Shown: positions 24,713 through 34,570 of the stretch, piece after piece
Position numbering within the stretch: the stretch's first letter is position 1
Layout of the letters: each line of letters starts with the position of its first letter
Source: Cellvibrio mixtus subsp. mixtus J3-8
GTDB lineage: Bacteria > Pseudomonadota > Gammaproteobacteria > Pseudomonadales > Cellvibrionaceae
Length of the DNA: 64,000 nucleotides
Reading direction: 5' to 3'
NCBI RefSeq assembly: GCF_000766945.1
Contig: NZ_ALBT01000058.1
Span: forward strand, 112,539 to 176,538
Program-made: the position numbers and the translations under genes
Notes under the pieces: model-generated
Told to the model about the DNA's origin: nothing
The model's input: only the letters and a program-made list of their open reading frames with translations
The model's database searches: none

Positions 24713-26518
24713 TTAGTTCAAATCTCTGCGCAAACCGCGAATGACTTTTGCTAATTGGTCTTCAAAATTATCGCCATTACGCAGCACTTTTATTTGCTCC
24801 CGCGCTATTAAATCCTGCAATTGTTCTCGCGTGTATTCTGCAATTTTTCTGCCCACCTGATCGGCAAAAATATATTTGCTGGTGGATGCAATAATGACTG
24901 AAAGTTTAGCGCGCTGCTTTTCATTGCTACTCGATATTTCCAGCCAGGCGCCGACTTGCAGTTCGCTAACTGTTTGTAGTGCAGATTGTTCCCGGATCAA
25001 TTGTGCGGCCGCTTCAGCTGCCGCGTTTTCGATGCGTAAACGCGCGGCTTCTGCCGCCTGTTCGGCTTCGCGACGGCGCTGCTCGTCTGCCAGGGCCCGC
25101 GCTTCTGCCATTGCTTTGCGCGCGGCAGCGCGGCGGGCTTCCAATTGCTGTTGCATGCGCGCTTCTGCTTCAGCGCGCGCTTGTGCAGCCGCTTCGGCTA
25201 CCGCTTGTTGTTGGGCAATTAATGCCTTGACCACTTGTTCCGCTTTTTGTTTTTGCATTAGCAATTGTGCTTGTACACCCGCATTTGCACGTTCAATCAA
25301 CGTAGCGAGTGCGGTATTAATAATGGTTTGAATATCCGGATGTGGCAATGGTTTCGCAATGCCCGTGGATAAACACAGTGCAAAGTCCTTGTGGCTTTTA
25401 ATCATCACTTTGCGGCCGGTGTGATCAACCAACAATAACTGATCCACATCCGGGTTTTTCAGTGCGAGTTTGCAACGCAATGCTTCATTGTTTTCGCCAT
25501 AGAAAATAAACCAATCGCCGACACGTAATTGCTCAGTCTGTTTCAGCAAGCTATAGGGGAGTTGGGTGTTGCTACTGCTTTGCCCGGCGCTATACCCCAG
25601 CGGTGTAAACAAGGAGTTTTCCAGGGGGTGTTTCTGAATCGCAGCCATCAGGTGAGCGTGCAAATGTTCAAATAATTGCTGATAGGCATGGCTGTTATTT
25701 AGCGGATGCTCGCTACTGCGCTCCAGCTCGGCGATCACGAGTGGGATTTGCTGGTAAAGGTGTTGCTCATCTACCGTAATCTCATCGGTAGAAAATAATT
25801 CGCCGAGCGCGGGTAGCAACCGGTTCCAGCTTTTCCATAGCGGTAACTGGATTAATTCTTCGGGCGTTTTATTAAATGCCCAATACTGCAATTCACTTTT
25901 CAGCGTGCCCTTGATCAGCCCATGCAAGTCGCTGGGGAGCGGGCGATTGCCCAGGTTTTTGTTCAGTAGATCAATCACGCGTGTTTCTGCACTGATTTGT
26001 TTCAGGTGTGCCAGTTCGGTTTCGCATAGCCGGCTTTCCAGCATAGCCGCGCGTTTTTCTTCGCTGGCTAACCACTCATTAAATTGTTGAATCGTATCTC
26101 GTAGTGGTGCGTGATCAGTCAGCTCTGCATCCGTTATTGTGGTGAGGTGTGTTTGGGTGGCAGTGGCGAATGCTTGAAATTTTTCCAGGAATTGTTGGGC
26201 AGGCTTGCCGTCTCGCGGATACCAATAGCGTCCGCTTAATAACGTTTGCAGCAATTGATGTAGCGGGTGGAGCGGTGAGCAAAAAAATTCATTGTCGCGG
26301 CTGATTGCAGTCGAAAGCGTTGGCCATAGCATTTGTAATTCGGTGTGCAGCTTTGCATCCCACAATGGGTTTTGCTTGAATTGGCTGATAAAGTCATTGG
26401 CCAGTTGCCCGCGGATAACATCGGGGGATTGGTGTTCATGTGCGGCGATACTGGCAAATACTTCGCTCAGTTGCAGCGAATCGCCAGCGGTTATGGCTTG
26501 CAGGGTAAATTCAGACAT
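24713..26518 (-). CDS. DUF1631-like protein with an alanine-rich coiled coil
   Basis: A 601-residue cytosolic protein. The N-terminal half resembles DUF1631 family proteins (SPLHPLHQLLQTLLSGRYW, then SELQYWAFNKTPEELIQLPL around a region containing LLPALGELF). Two related modules follow, LRVGDWFIFYGENNEALRCK and LQVGAWLEISSSNEKQRAKL, each continuing into a DHTGRKV- or DQVGRKI-type strand. Between them is an Ala/Glu/Arg-rich coiled coil of roughly 90 residues. DUF1631 proteins have been described as carrying PilZ-like C-termini; the partnership with a PilZ gene just downstream fits c-di-GMP signalling. Family assignment is from memory and moderate. Confidence 0.65.
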   Translation of the reverse strand: MSEFTLQAITAGDSLQLSEVFASIAAHEHQSPDVIRGQLANDFISQFKQNPLWDAKLHTELQMLWPTLSTAISRDNEFFCSPLHPLHQLLQTLLSGRYWYPRDGKPAQQFLEKFQAFATATQTHLTTITDAELTDHAPLRDTIQQFNEWLASEEKRAAMLESRLCETELAHLKQISAETRVIDLLNKNLGNRPLPSDLHGLIKGTLKSELQYWAFNKTPEELIQLPLWKSWNRLLPALGELFSTDEITVDEQHLYQQIPLVIAELERSSEHPLNNSHAYQQLFEHLHAHLMAAIQKHPLENSLFTPLGYSAGQSSSNTQLPYSLLKQTEQLRVGDWFIFYGENNEALRCKLALKNPDVDQLLLVDHTGRKVMIKSHKDFALCLSTGIAKPLPHPDIQTIINTALATLIERANAGVQAQLLMQKQKAEQVVKALIAQQQAVAEAAAQARAEAEARMQQQLEARRAAARKAMAEARALADEQRRREAEQAAEAARLRIENAAAEAAAQLIREQSALQTVSELQVGAWLEISSSNEKQRAKLSVIIASTSKYIFADQVGRKIAEYTREQLQDLIAREQIKVLRNGDNFEDQLAKVIRGLRRDLN

Positions 26519-26735
26519 AGGGGATCAAACATAAAAGACCAAACACAGGAGCATCAGTAGCTACCATCACTCTATTTTGCGCAATCATTCTCTGCTCAAT
26601 ATAGCCAAGATGTGCAGGCTGCGCTGTACTTTTCCCCGCGCGGGTTTTGACAAAGGTTTTCCCGCCCCGGTTCGTGGCAACTTGCGTATAATCACGCCCC
26701 GTTTGTAGCTATTAGCCTCTGGGACTTGTGACTCC

Positions 26736-28238
26736 ATGAAAATTACTGCCGATTCCTCCCTTTTATACACTGCTGCCGAAACCTATGCGGTGGATGCCGC
26801 TGCTATCGCATCGGGCATTCCGTCCATCCAGTTAATGAAGCGTGCCGGGCGCGCAGCGTTTGAGTTGGTGACAGAACGTTTTGCTGACGCAGCGCTAATT
26901 AGCATCTACACCGGCGGCGGCAATAATGGGGGCGATGGCTATGTATTGGCGGGGCTGCTGGCCCAGCGTTTGTATGCCGTGAAGGTAATTGCCCTGGTGG
27001 CACCTGACCAGCTGAAAAACGAGGTTCGCCAGGCCTATGAATTTGCGGTGCAGGAAGGTGTGGAGGTTTTATCGTTTGATAGTAGGCCCTTTGTCGACGC
27101 TCCAAACGGCGGTTTGATTGTCGATGCCATGCTCGGCATTGGTTTACAGGGCGCTGTGCGCGCAAACTATGCGGCAGCGATTGAGCAAATTAACGCGAGT
27201 GGTGTACCTGTACTGGCGCTGGATATCCCCTCTGGTTTACAAGCCGATACCGGTGCTGTGGCTGGCGCTGTAGTGCAGGCGCAGCTCACCTTGACCTATA
27301 TCGGTGTAAAGCGAGGATTATTGACGGGGCGCGGCCCTGCGGTCTGTGGTGAGTTAGTGCTGGCTAACCTGAATGTGCCCGCAGCATCTTATACCGCCGT
27401 TAGCCCATCTACAGAAAGGCTGCATTTAAACGCGCTCTTGCCATTGTTGGCGCCACGCGCTGCCGATGCCCACAAAGGTGATTTTGGCCATGTTTTAGTG
27501 ATTGGTGGCGATACCGGATACGGTGGCGCTGCATTGATGGCGGCGGAGGCGGCGGCTCGCACTGGCGCCGGGTTAGTGAGCATCGCTACGCGCCCCGAAC
27601 ACATTCCGGCAATCCTGGCACGCCGCCCGGAAATCATGGCCTGTGGTGTGGTGTCCGGGCAAGAGCTGGAGCCTTTGCTAGCGCGGCCAACCGTATTGGT
27701 GGTAGGCCCTGGTTTGGGGCGTTCGCCCTGGTCCGAGCAGATGCTGCAACAAGCCGTAAAAAGCGGTTTGCCGTTAGTGCTGGATGCAGACGCGCTCAAT
27801 ATTCTCGCTGCAGGACGCGTGATACCGGCCAGCGTCAAACGCGATAACTGGTTACTGACCCCGCATCCGGCAGAAGCAGCGCGCTTGCTGGGACAAACCA
27901 CGGCTGAGGTGCAAGCGGATCGCTTTGCGGCGGTGCGTGCGATCCAGTCCAAATACAATGCCAGCGTTATCCTCAAGGGCGCCGGTAGTTTGGTGGCATC
28001 GGCGCAGGGCCCGGTTGGTATTGTCACCGATGGCAACCCCGGTATGGCAACTGGCGGAATGGGTGATGTGCTGTCTGGCATCCTCGGTGGTTTGGTTGCC
28101 CAGGGATTGCCTGTGGCCGATGCCGCACGCCTCGGTGCTGTGGTCCACGCTTGTGTGGCTGATCTCGCCGCCGATGAACATGGCCAACGCAGTTTGTTGG
28201 CGACTGACCTTATTCCCTATCTGGGCGAATTACTGTAA
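26736..28238 (+). CDS. nnr: Bifunctional NAD(P)H-hydrate epimerase/ADP-dependent NAD(P)H-hydrate dehydratase
   Basis: A 500-residue repair enzyme that restores damaged hydrated NAD(P)H. The N-terminal epimerase domain (about 1-220) has GGGNNGGDGYVLAGLL and the catalytic Asp region LIVDAMLGIGL. The C-terminal ribokinase-like dehydratase domain (about 230-495) has KGDFGHVLVIGGDTGYGGA, WLLTPHPAEAARLLG and the anion-hole segment NPGMATGGMGDVLSGILGG. It is followed by tsaE at 17 bp, the order seen in E. coli. Confidence 0.95.
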   Translation: MKITADSSLLYTAAETYAVDAAAIASGIPSIQLMKRAGRAAFELVTERFADAALISIYTGGGNNGGDGYVLAGLLAQRLYAVKVIALVAPDQLKNEVRQAYEFAVQEGVEVLSFDSRPFVDAPNGGLIVDAMLGIGLQGAVRANYAAAIEQINASGVPVLALDIPSGLQADTGAVAGAVVQAQLTLTYIGVKRGLLTGRGPAVCGELVLANLNVPAASYTAVSPSTERLHLNALLPLLAPRAADAHKGDFGHVLVIGGDTGYGGAALMAAEAAARTGAGLVSIATRPEHIPAILARRPEIMACGVVSGQELEPLLARPTVLVVGPGLGRSPWSEQMLQQAVKSGLPLVLDADALNILAAGRVIPASVKRDNWLLTPHPAEAARLLGQTTAEVQADRFAAVRAIQSKYNASVILKGAGSLVASAQGPVGIVTDGNPGMATGGMGDVLSGILGGLVAQGLPVADAARLGAVVHACVADLAADEHGQRSLLATDLIPYLGELL

Positions 28239-28255
28239 GCCGGTGGGAGATGTTG

Positions 28256-28702
28256 ATGATTGATCGTGACTTCCAATTAGAGGATGACGCCCTGATGGTG
28301 GCTTTTGGCGAGCAACTAGGGCGTGCGCTGGCAGCGTGCGACGGGACCATCTCGGTATACTTGCAGGGTGATTTGGGCGCCGGGAAAACGACACTAAGCC
28401 GTGGAATCTTGCGCGCCTTTGGCCATGCCGGCGCGGTAAAAAGCCCGACCTATACCCTGGTTGAGCCCTATGAATTTGCCGGACGCATCCTGTATCACTT
28501 CGATTTATATCGCCTGGGCGACCCGGAAGAACTGGAGTACATGGGGATCCGCGATTATTTTGCCGCGCCCAATATCTGCCTGATTGAGTGGCCCGAACGC
28601 GGTGCTGGCCTGCTGCCGGAAGCGGATGTTAGCTTGCACATAACCGTGGCGGGGATTGGCCGCCATATTCACTTGCAAAGTCGTTTGCCGTTGGCGATTT
28701 AA
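28256..28702 (+). CDS. tsaE: tRNA threonylcarbamoyladenosine biosynthesis ATPase
   Basis: A 148-residue P-loop ATPase of the t6A-synthesis complex, acting with TsaB and TsaD. The Walker A loop is GDLGAGKTTLSRGIL, followed by VKSPTYTLVEPYE, YHFDLYRLGDPEELEYMG and LIEWPERG, all characteristic of TsaE. The ATG at 28256 is preferred because GGAG (28246-28249) lies 6 bases before it and touches the alternative ATG at 28250. It forms an operon with nnr. The usual next gene, amiB, is displaced by about 4 kb here. Confidence 0.94.
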   Translation: MIDRDFQLEDDALMVAFGEQLGRALAACDGTISVYLQGDLGAGKTTLSRGILRAFGHAGAVKSPTYTLVEPYEFAGRILYHFDLYRLGDPEELEYMGIRDYFAAPNICLIEWPERGAGLLPEADVSLHITVAGIGRHIHLQSRLPLAI

Positions 28703-28823
28703 GCTCTGTATTCATTCACTTGTCATCTCCCTGTCATTGGTGAAAAACCTGAAACTAACCTAGGCTTGGGAATACCATTCATAAAATGAGTCTGGCTGGT
28801 TGTTAGTGTGGTGAGGGAGATTC

Positions 28824-31067
28824 ATGCACAAAGAAATGCTTTTCCGGCAAGGGCCGCTCGCGGGTTGCGTGCGCGGCTTCTTGTTATTGCTGTGTGCATC
28901 CAGCGCATTTTTTGGTGCAACCTGCTGTGCCTATGAAACGCCCCGGCGCGTCCTGTTTGGTGGCGATGCTGAATATCCACCCCTTGAATGGATGGAAAAA
29001 AACCAGGCTAAAGGATTTAACGTAGAACTCGCCCGCACGGTCGCGCGCGTGGGCGGCAGCAAAGCTGAACATCATTTGGGCAATTGGCCTGATGTCATCC
29101 ATGCACTGGAAGAGGGTCACCTTGATGTGGTGCCCATGTATTATTCCAGCGAGCGCGCCAAACAATTTATTTTTACGCACGCCTATCATTATCTATCCCA
29201 CTCCATCTACGCGCGGCCGGGCGCTGTGCGCGTTTCCTCGGTGGATGATTTGAATGGTCACACCGTTGCGGTAGAGCAAGAGTCGTTTGCTCACCAGCAG
29301 CTGCGTGCATTAGCGATAAAACCGCAACTGGTACTAGCCTCCAATACACTCACGGCGATAGAAGCCGTGCACAATGGCAAAGCAGAGTACGCCATTCTCA
29401 CCAGCCTCGCCGCTGATAGTTTGCTGCAAAAAAATAATTGGAAACTGGAACGTATGGGCGCACCTTTCTGGTCGCGTGGGTATGCCTTTGCGGTCAATAA
29501 AAACAAGCCGGAGTTAGCGGAGTGGTTGCAGAATGCGCTCAGTGAAACCATAGCATCGGGGCGCTACCAGCAGCTTTATAACGAATGGGAAACAACGCTC
29601 GAGCCTGCCGCTTCCGATAAAACCCTGGTAAACATATTGTGGATCAGCCTGGCAATTGTGATTGTTATTTTGCTACTGGGCGCGAGTTGGTATTGGAGTT
29701 TGAAACGCACAGTTGCCTTGCGCACACAGGAATTGCGCGATGCACTCACCCAGCGTGAAATGGCCGAACAGGAATTGCGCCATGTCGCCCATTTTGATTC
29801 CCAAACCGGTTTGGCCAAGCTGCAATATTTTATCGAGCAAGTGGATGATTATTTTCACTCGCACCAGCAACCGGTGAAACAGGAGAAAGAAATCCTGATT
29901 TTAAAACTGGTCGATCTGGATGTCATTGTGCGCACCTTCGGTTTCTCGCGTGCAGAAATGGTAGTGAGTGCATTCGCGGTGCACCTGGTGAAATTAAATG
30001 ATTCGCTGGCAGCATACCTTGGGCGCGGAGTGTTTGCGATTTTTACCAACAAGTGCAATGCGCACGCGTTGTTTGATCGCCTCGGTGCGGCCATGGCCAA
30101 TTCGGACCCGGGATTAAATTCGCAATTTGTCGGCGGCTCGGCTTATTGGCCTGAGCATGGTCGTTCGGCGGGGAAATTAATGCGGCACGCGGAAACAGCC
30201 ATGGCGATGAGCATTGCGCGCCGGCGGCGCTGGATGGCTTATGAATCTGCCATGGAACCCAGCCGCCTGGATCTGGATATTATTTCGATTTTTATCGATG
30301 GCAATGTGCAGGGAATTTATCCGGTGTTTCAACCGCAGCTGGATTTACGCACTGGCAAAATTATTTCGGCAGAAGTGTTGGTGCGTTGGCAGCATCCGCG
30401 ATTGGGGTTTATCCCCCCCAATGTATTTATTCCGCTATTGGAAAATTCCGGTTTGATCGAACAAATTACCGCGCAGATGATCGATGAGGCAGTGCGTGTT
30501 GCGGTGTTGTTGCGCAAACGTAATTTGCCGTGCGCAATCAGCGTCAACATTTCCGCGTACGATTTAATTGAAACCAGGCTCGCTGAAGTGATTGGCCAGG
30601 CCTTGGTGCGCTATCAGGGTGTTGCGAGCGATATTAAATTGGAACTGACTGAAACGTCGGTCGCGAGTGATCCGCACCGTGTAAAACAGGTATTGCTGGA
30701 GTTAAGCGAGTTGGGGATATACGCCTCGGTTGATGATTTTGGAACGGGTTATTCATCGCTCTCGTATTTGACGATGTTTCCGATTCGCGAATTAAAAATT
30801 GATCGCACATTTGTTAGCGATATGATCGGGAATCCGCGTAACCACAGTATTGTGCGCTCTACTATTTTAATGGCGCGCGAACTGGGGCTGACAACAGTTG
30901 CCGAAGGTGTGGAGGATGACCAGACCCTGCAAATCCTTAAGAAGGATGGGTGCGATCTGGCGCAGGGTTATGTGATTGCGAAGCCCATGGCGGAAGCAGA
31001 ATTTATTGAATTTATGCGCGCCCACGCTGCGCAACTTTTTGATATCAGCCAGTTTATGAAACGATAA
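28824..31067 (+). CDS. Periplasmic solute-binding sensor with degenerate GGDEF and EAL domain
   Basis: A 747-residue inner-membrane protein. After an export segment comes a SBP_bac_3-type domain (about 38-262) beginning RRVLFGGDAEYPPLEWMEKN and including the lobe with GHTVAVEQESFAHQQL. A membrane helix spans about 267-290. A GGDEF-like domain (about 315-480) has GRGVF where GGDEF is expected, so it should not make c-di-GMP. The EAL domain (about 490-735) keeps the key residues: EVLVRWQHP, ISVNIS, ELTETSVA, DDFGTGYSSLSYL, KIDRTFV and EGVED. It is probably a phosphodiesterase controlled by an amino-acid-like ligand. ATG at 28824 with GAGGGAG upstream. Confidence 0.93.
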   Translation: MHKEMLFRQGPLAGCVRGFLLLLCASSAFFGATCCAYETPRRVLFGGDAEYPPLEWMEKNQAKGFNVELARTVARVGGSKAEHHLGNWPDVIHALEEGHLDVVPMYYSSERAKQFIFTHAYHYLSHSIYARPGAVRVSSVDDLNGHTVAVEQESFAHQQLRALAIKPQLVLASNTLTAIEAVHNGKAEYAILTSLAADSLLQKNNWKLERMGAPFWSRGYAFAVNKNKPELAEWLQNALSETIASGRYQQLYNEWETTLEPAASDKTLVNILWISLAIVIVILLLGASWYWSLKRTVALRTQELRDALTQREMAEQELRHVAHFDSQTGLAKLQYFIEQVDDYFHSHQQPVKQEKEILILKLVDLDVIVRTFGFSRAEMVVSAFAVHLVKLNDSLAAYLGRGVFAIFTNKCNAHALFDRLGAAMANSDPGLNSQFVGGSAYWPEHGRSAGKLMRHAETAMAMSIARRRRWMAYESAMEPSRLDLDIISIFIDGNVQGIYPVFQPQLDLRTGKIISAEVLVRWQHPRLGFIPPNVFIPLLENSGLIEQITAQMIDEAVRVAVLLRKRNLPCAISVNISAYDLIETRLAEVIGQALVRYQGVASDIKLELTETSVASDPHRVKQVLLELSELGIYASVDDFGTGYSSLSYLTMFPIRELKIDRTFVSDMIGNPRNHSIVRSTILMARELGLTTVAEGVEDDQTLQILKKDGCDLAQGYVIAKPMAEAEFIEFMRAHAAQLFDISQFMKR

Positions 31068-31142
31068 GCTTTCTTGAGCGGCGAGCGCTTGTTTTTGTAC
31101 CGGTTAATTAAGCCAGCCACCAGCCAGGGTAGCCGCGCGGAT

Positions 31143-32492
31143 TTAAAACGTCCACCCGAGTTGTAATCCGCCCGCGCGATAATCGCCACCACTCGCATAA
31201 GCCACATCCACGACAAAACGTTTCCAGCGATAACCGACACCGGCGCTGGACATATTTTCATGCATACCGGTTTGGTCATTGCGATAACCCGCGCGCAACG
31301 CGAGGCTATCAAATAATACGTATTCTGCGCCCAGGCTTAATTCCTGCGTTCCTGCCTCGGTTGCCATGGGTGTGGATTCTTCCAGGTCGTAATCCAGGCC
31401 CACACTGAATTTATCGCCTACATAACCGAGGCCCATGCGCGCACGGGAGCTCAGTGTCACTTTCAAATCCGGCTCTGGCTCGCCAGTTTCCGGGTCGGCT
31501 TCCTGCTTGGTGCTGAAGCGCTTTTTAAAGGCATCTTTTAAGGTGAGGCTAACGCGATAATGCTCGGCAAACGTAGCTGCAATGCCGAGATCGGCGTTAA
31601 AGGCCAAATGGGTTTCCCGGGTATCTTTAAATTCATCGCCGGCCTCTTCAACGGAATCGAGGCTATCGTTGAAATCGGCAGTATCGCGAAAGGCATCCAC
31701 GCGCATTAATTTGGGGGTGACACCAATGGCGATAGCGTGCCCGCGCACTTCAAATTGTTTGGCCATCGCCATGCCCCATTCACTCACAATCAATGCACTG
31801 ACATCGGCGTTGGAGGTGAGGGTGCGGGTGAGATCCCGTAGCTGGCCACGACTGTTAACAAGGTGCGGGTAGGCGGCGGCAACCGCAACTGGATCGGCAC
31901 CGGCGGCAATTTGTCCCATGGATTCAATGTAGTCGCCCAGCAATGCGCGGTCAGCGTCGCTGACATTCGCAACACCGCCTGCCAATGCGCGTGCACCAAA
32001 ATAAAATCCACCGCCTTCGCGATTACTTGGCTCGCTGATATTGAAACCAATAAAACTGTCGACGGATAAATCCTTGCCCGCAATATCATCCAGTACATCG
32101 CGTAAATCGGTGGCAACATCGCGAATTAAGGCGGCAGATGTTTGAACCGGAGCGTCATTGAAATTATCGATTGCGCTACTGAGTTGCGTGTCCAATTCAT
32201 CTTCAACCGCATCGATTGCTGATTCGGCACCATCGGATACTTGCACTACGATATTGGGTAAATATACGCGTCCATCGCGCCCGGCTTCTTCCTCTTCCTC
32301 ATGAAACGCGAGCAGGGCCGGGTTATAAAATGCCGCCTGCGCGTGGGTACCGATGGCGGTTGCGGCGCCTCCCATCGCTAATGCGCGCGAATCGTAAATT
32401 CCGTAAGTGATTGCAAATGCCGGCGAGCCAAGTGACGCAACCAGCAATGCAACAGGTTTGAAACAAGAGCGACGGGCGAAAAATGCGTGCAT
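31143..32492 (-). CDS. Outer-membrane TraF-like (conjugal transfer protein TraF family) beta-barrel protein
   Basis: A 449-residue exported protein (ATG at 32492; an upstream GTG at 32498 would add two residues). The signal peptide ends SPAFAITYG. The start of the mature protein, YDSRALAMGGAATAIG followed by AAFYNPALLA, is the hallmark of the TraF_2/FadL-like group, and the alternating strands toward the C-terminus (ALRAGYRNDQTG, VGYRWKRFVVDVAYASGG, LQLGWTF) look like an outer-membrane barrel ending in Phe. The name is historical; nothing here suggests conjugation. The function is unknown, possibly uptake of hydrophobic compounds. Confidence 0.8.
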   Translation of the reverse strand: MHAFFARRSCFKPVALLVASLGSPAFAITYGIYDSRALAMGGAATAIGTHAQAAFYNPALLAFHEEEEEAGRDGRVYLPNIVVQVSDGAESAIDAVEDELDTQLSSAIDNFNDAPVQTSAALIRDVATDLRDVLDDIAGKDLSVDSFIGFNISEPSNREGGGFYFGARALAGGVANVSDADRALLGDYIESMGQIAAGADPVAVAAAYPHLVNSRGQLRDLTRTLTSNADVSALIVSEWGMAMAKQFEVRGHAIAIGVTPKLMRVDAFRDTADFNDSLDSVEEAGDEFKDTRETHLAFNADLGIAATFAEHYRVSLTLKDAFKKRFSTKQEADPETGEPEPDLKVTLSSRARMGLGYVGDKFSVGLDYDLEESTPMATEAGTQELSLGAEYVLFDSLALRAGYRNDQTGMHENMSSAGVGYRWKRFVVDVAYASGGDYRAGGLQLGWTF

Positions 32493-32760
32493 AAACACTA
32501 CCGGTTGATGTTATCGGGGCCCAATAATGCAGAAGCTGGTTTGGCTATAGCCGTACCTGGTTCACAGATTTTGGGGAAAAGTTAATGGAGCTTGGCGATC
32601 AAACAGTGATCAAATTGGCAATTTTGCTAGAGTGAAAACAGGTTTTTGCGGTAAAGTGCGCCTGTTGCCATCGTTACTAAACGGCGGGTAATGTTGCGTC
32701 ATAACGACAAAAAGCTGTTGATCTCAGCAGATAGAGAGTATTCCGGTTTTGAAATTGCCT

Positions 32761-34515
32761 ATGTCTTTTATTTGCCGCACATGTGGATTTTTTTTCCTGG
32801 GGCTGATTGTTCTTGCCCAGGCCGCCCAGTCGGCGACCGTCAATGGTGTGCGTGTCTGGCGCGCGCCCGATCACACGCGCATTGTGTTGGACCTGGATGC
32901 GCCGGTACAACACAGCCTGACCCTCGCCAATAATCCCGATCGCATTATCCTCGATGTTCCAGCGAGCTCATTAAATACTACTCTCAACTCTCTACCCCTT
33001 GCTGATACACCGGTATTGGCGGTGCGCAGCTATGTGCAAAATAAAACGGATCTGCGTTTGGTTCTGGATCTGAAAGCCAAAATCGCGCCTAACAGTTTTT
33101 TATTAAAAGCCCACGGCGGTATGCATGATCGTTTGGTGATTGACCTCTATGACGAGCCTGCAACGCCAGCCAATACAACAGCGACGGCGGCGATTGATAA
33201 GCCTGTGGTTGCACCTGCCAACCCAGCTGCGCCTGCAAATAAAAATCCGGTGACTGCTAATCCAACCGCTACCAATTCAACAGCGACAAATGCACCGGTT
33301 TCAGTAAAACCTGTGGTTGCGACAGCGGCACCTGTTGAAAAAACGCCTGCACCGGCGAATGTCGATCTGCAAGGCAAGCGCACGATTATTATTGCTGTTG
33401 ATGCGGGGCACGGCGGTGAAGATCCCGGTGCAATGGGCCCTAATCGTATTCGCGAAAAAGAAGTGACGCTCGCCATTGCCAAAGAACTGGTTGCTGCTAT
33501 TAATGCGCAGCCGGGCTTCAGCGGTAAATTAACGCGCACTGGCGATTATTTTATCCCGCTCAAAAAACGCCGCGATATTGCGCGCACGATGAAAGCGGAT
33601 TTGTTTGTGTCTATCCATGCGGATGCATTTCATAAATCCAGTGCGCGCGGTGCGTCGGTATTTGCGTTATCGCGCAATGGTGCCACCTCGGAAACGGCGC
33701 GCTTTTTGGCCGAACGTGAAAACGAATCGGATTTGATTGGCGGTGTGGGCAATATCAGCCTGGATGATAAAGACCAGGTGCTTGCCGGTGTGCTGGTGGA
33801 TTTATCCATGACGGCAACGCTCAACTCAAGTTTACAGGTAGGCCACCACGTGTTGAATTCCATGGGCGGCATTGCGCATTTGCACAAGCGCCATGTGGAG
33901 CAAGCAGGCTTTATGGTATTGAAAGCGCCGGATGTTCCCTCGATTTTGGTGGAAACCGGTTTTATTTCCAATCCGGATGAGTCACGCAAACTGGCAACGC
34001 CTGCTTATCGCAAGCAAATGGCCAGTTCGGTATTTAAAGGCATTCGCCAATATTTTTATCAGCATCCACCGGCGGGAACTTATGTTGCGGCGCAATTGCA
34101 ATCCGGTGGCATAAAAGATTTTGAACGGCAACATACAGTTGCGGCGGGCGATAGTTTATCGGCAATCGCTGCGCGCTATGGCGTAAGCAGCCAGCAATTA
34201 ATGCAATACAACAAAATGAATTCCACCGTTGTGAAACTCGGGCAAGTAATACGGATTCCTTCCGGCAATGCGCCTGCCTCTGCTCCTGTTGCTACTGCGC
34301 AAATTGAACCTACTACCTTGCCGGTTGCAAAGCCGGTTACACCGCCGCCTGCTTCAAAACCAGTGATGCCGCGCCAGCATAAAGTGATTGCAGGTGATAC
34401 GTTATCCGGGATCGCCTCTCGTTACGGCGTTTCGGTGGGGCAGTTATTGCGTCACAACAATATGAAAAACCCCACAGTAAAAATCGGTCAAACCATTAAG
34501 ATTCCTACGACTTGA
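32761..34515 (+). CDS. amiB: N-acetylmuramoyl-L-alanine amidase with AMIN and two LysM domains
   Basis: A 584-residue periplasmic amidase that splits septal peptidoglycan. Signal peptide FFFLGLIVLAQAAQSA; AMIN domain at about 25-120 (VNGVRVWRAPDHTRIVLDL); proline/alanine/threonine-rich linker; amidase_3 domain at about 209-430 with zinc ligands in VDAGHGGEDPGA (His), REKEVTLAIA (Glu) and SIHADAF (His), and catalytic Glu in LVETGFISNPDE. Two LysM modules at about 456-500 and 538-582 (HTVAAGDSLSAIAARYG; HKVIAGDTLSGIASRYG). A TTG at 32749 would add four residues. The product precedes mutL, as in E. coli and Pseudomonas. Confidence 0.93.
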   Translation: MSFICRTCGFFFLGLIVLAQAAQSATVNGVRVWRAPDHTRIVLDLDAPVQHSLTLANNPDRIILDVPASSLNTTLNSLPLADTPVLAVRSYVQNKTDLRLVLDLKAKIAPNSFLLKAHGGMHDRLVIDLYDEPATPANTTATAAIDKPVVAPANPAAPANKNPVTANPTATNSTATNAPVSVKPVVATAAPVEKTPAPANVDLQGKRTIIIAVDAGHGGEDPGAMGPNRIREKEVTLAIAKELVAAINAQPGFSGKLTRTGDYFIPLKKRRDIARTMKADLFVSIHADAFHKSSARGASVFALSRNGATSETARFLAERENESDLIGGVGNISLDDKDQVLAGVLVDLSMTATLNSSLQVGHHVLNSMGGIAHLHKRHVEQAGFMVLKAPDVPSILVETGFISNPDESRKLATPAYRKQMASSVFKGIRQYFYQHPPAGTYVAAQLQSGGIKDFERQHTVAAGDSLSAIAARYGVSSQQLMQYNKMNSTVVKLGQVIRIPSGNAPASAPVATAQIEPTTLPVAKPVTPPPASKPVMPRQHKVIAGDTLSGIASRYGVSVGQLLRHNNMKNPTVKIGQTIKIPTT

Positions 34516-34570
34516 TTACATCTGCTGCGTAAACGTTTTTCCCTGTTAATGCTTTTTTCAAAATAGGTTG

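Noticed and set aside
27389..28081. Minus-strand 230-codon frame opposite nnr
   Set aside because: It is antisense to the well-conserved dehydratase domain; long open frames on the opposite strand are expected from its codon use.
31143..32492. Evidence of a conjugative element from the TraF-like name
   Set aside because: No other transfer genes occur; the TraF_2 family name is applied to chromosomal outer-membrane proteins of unknown role.
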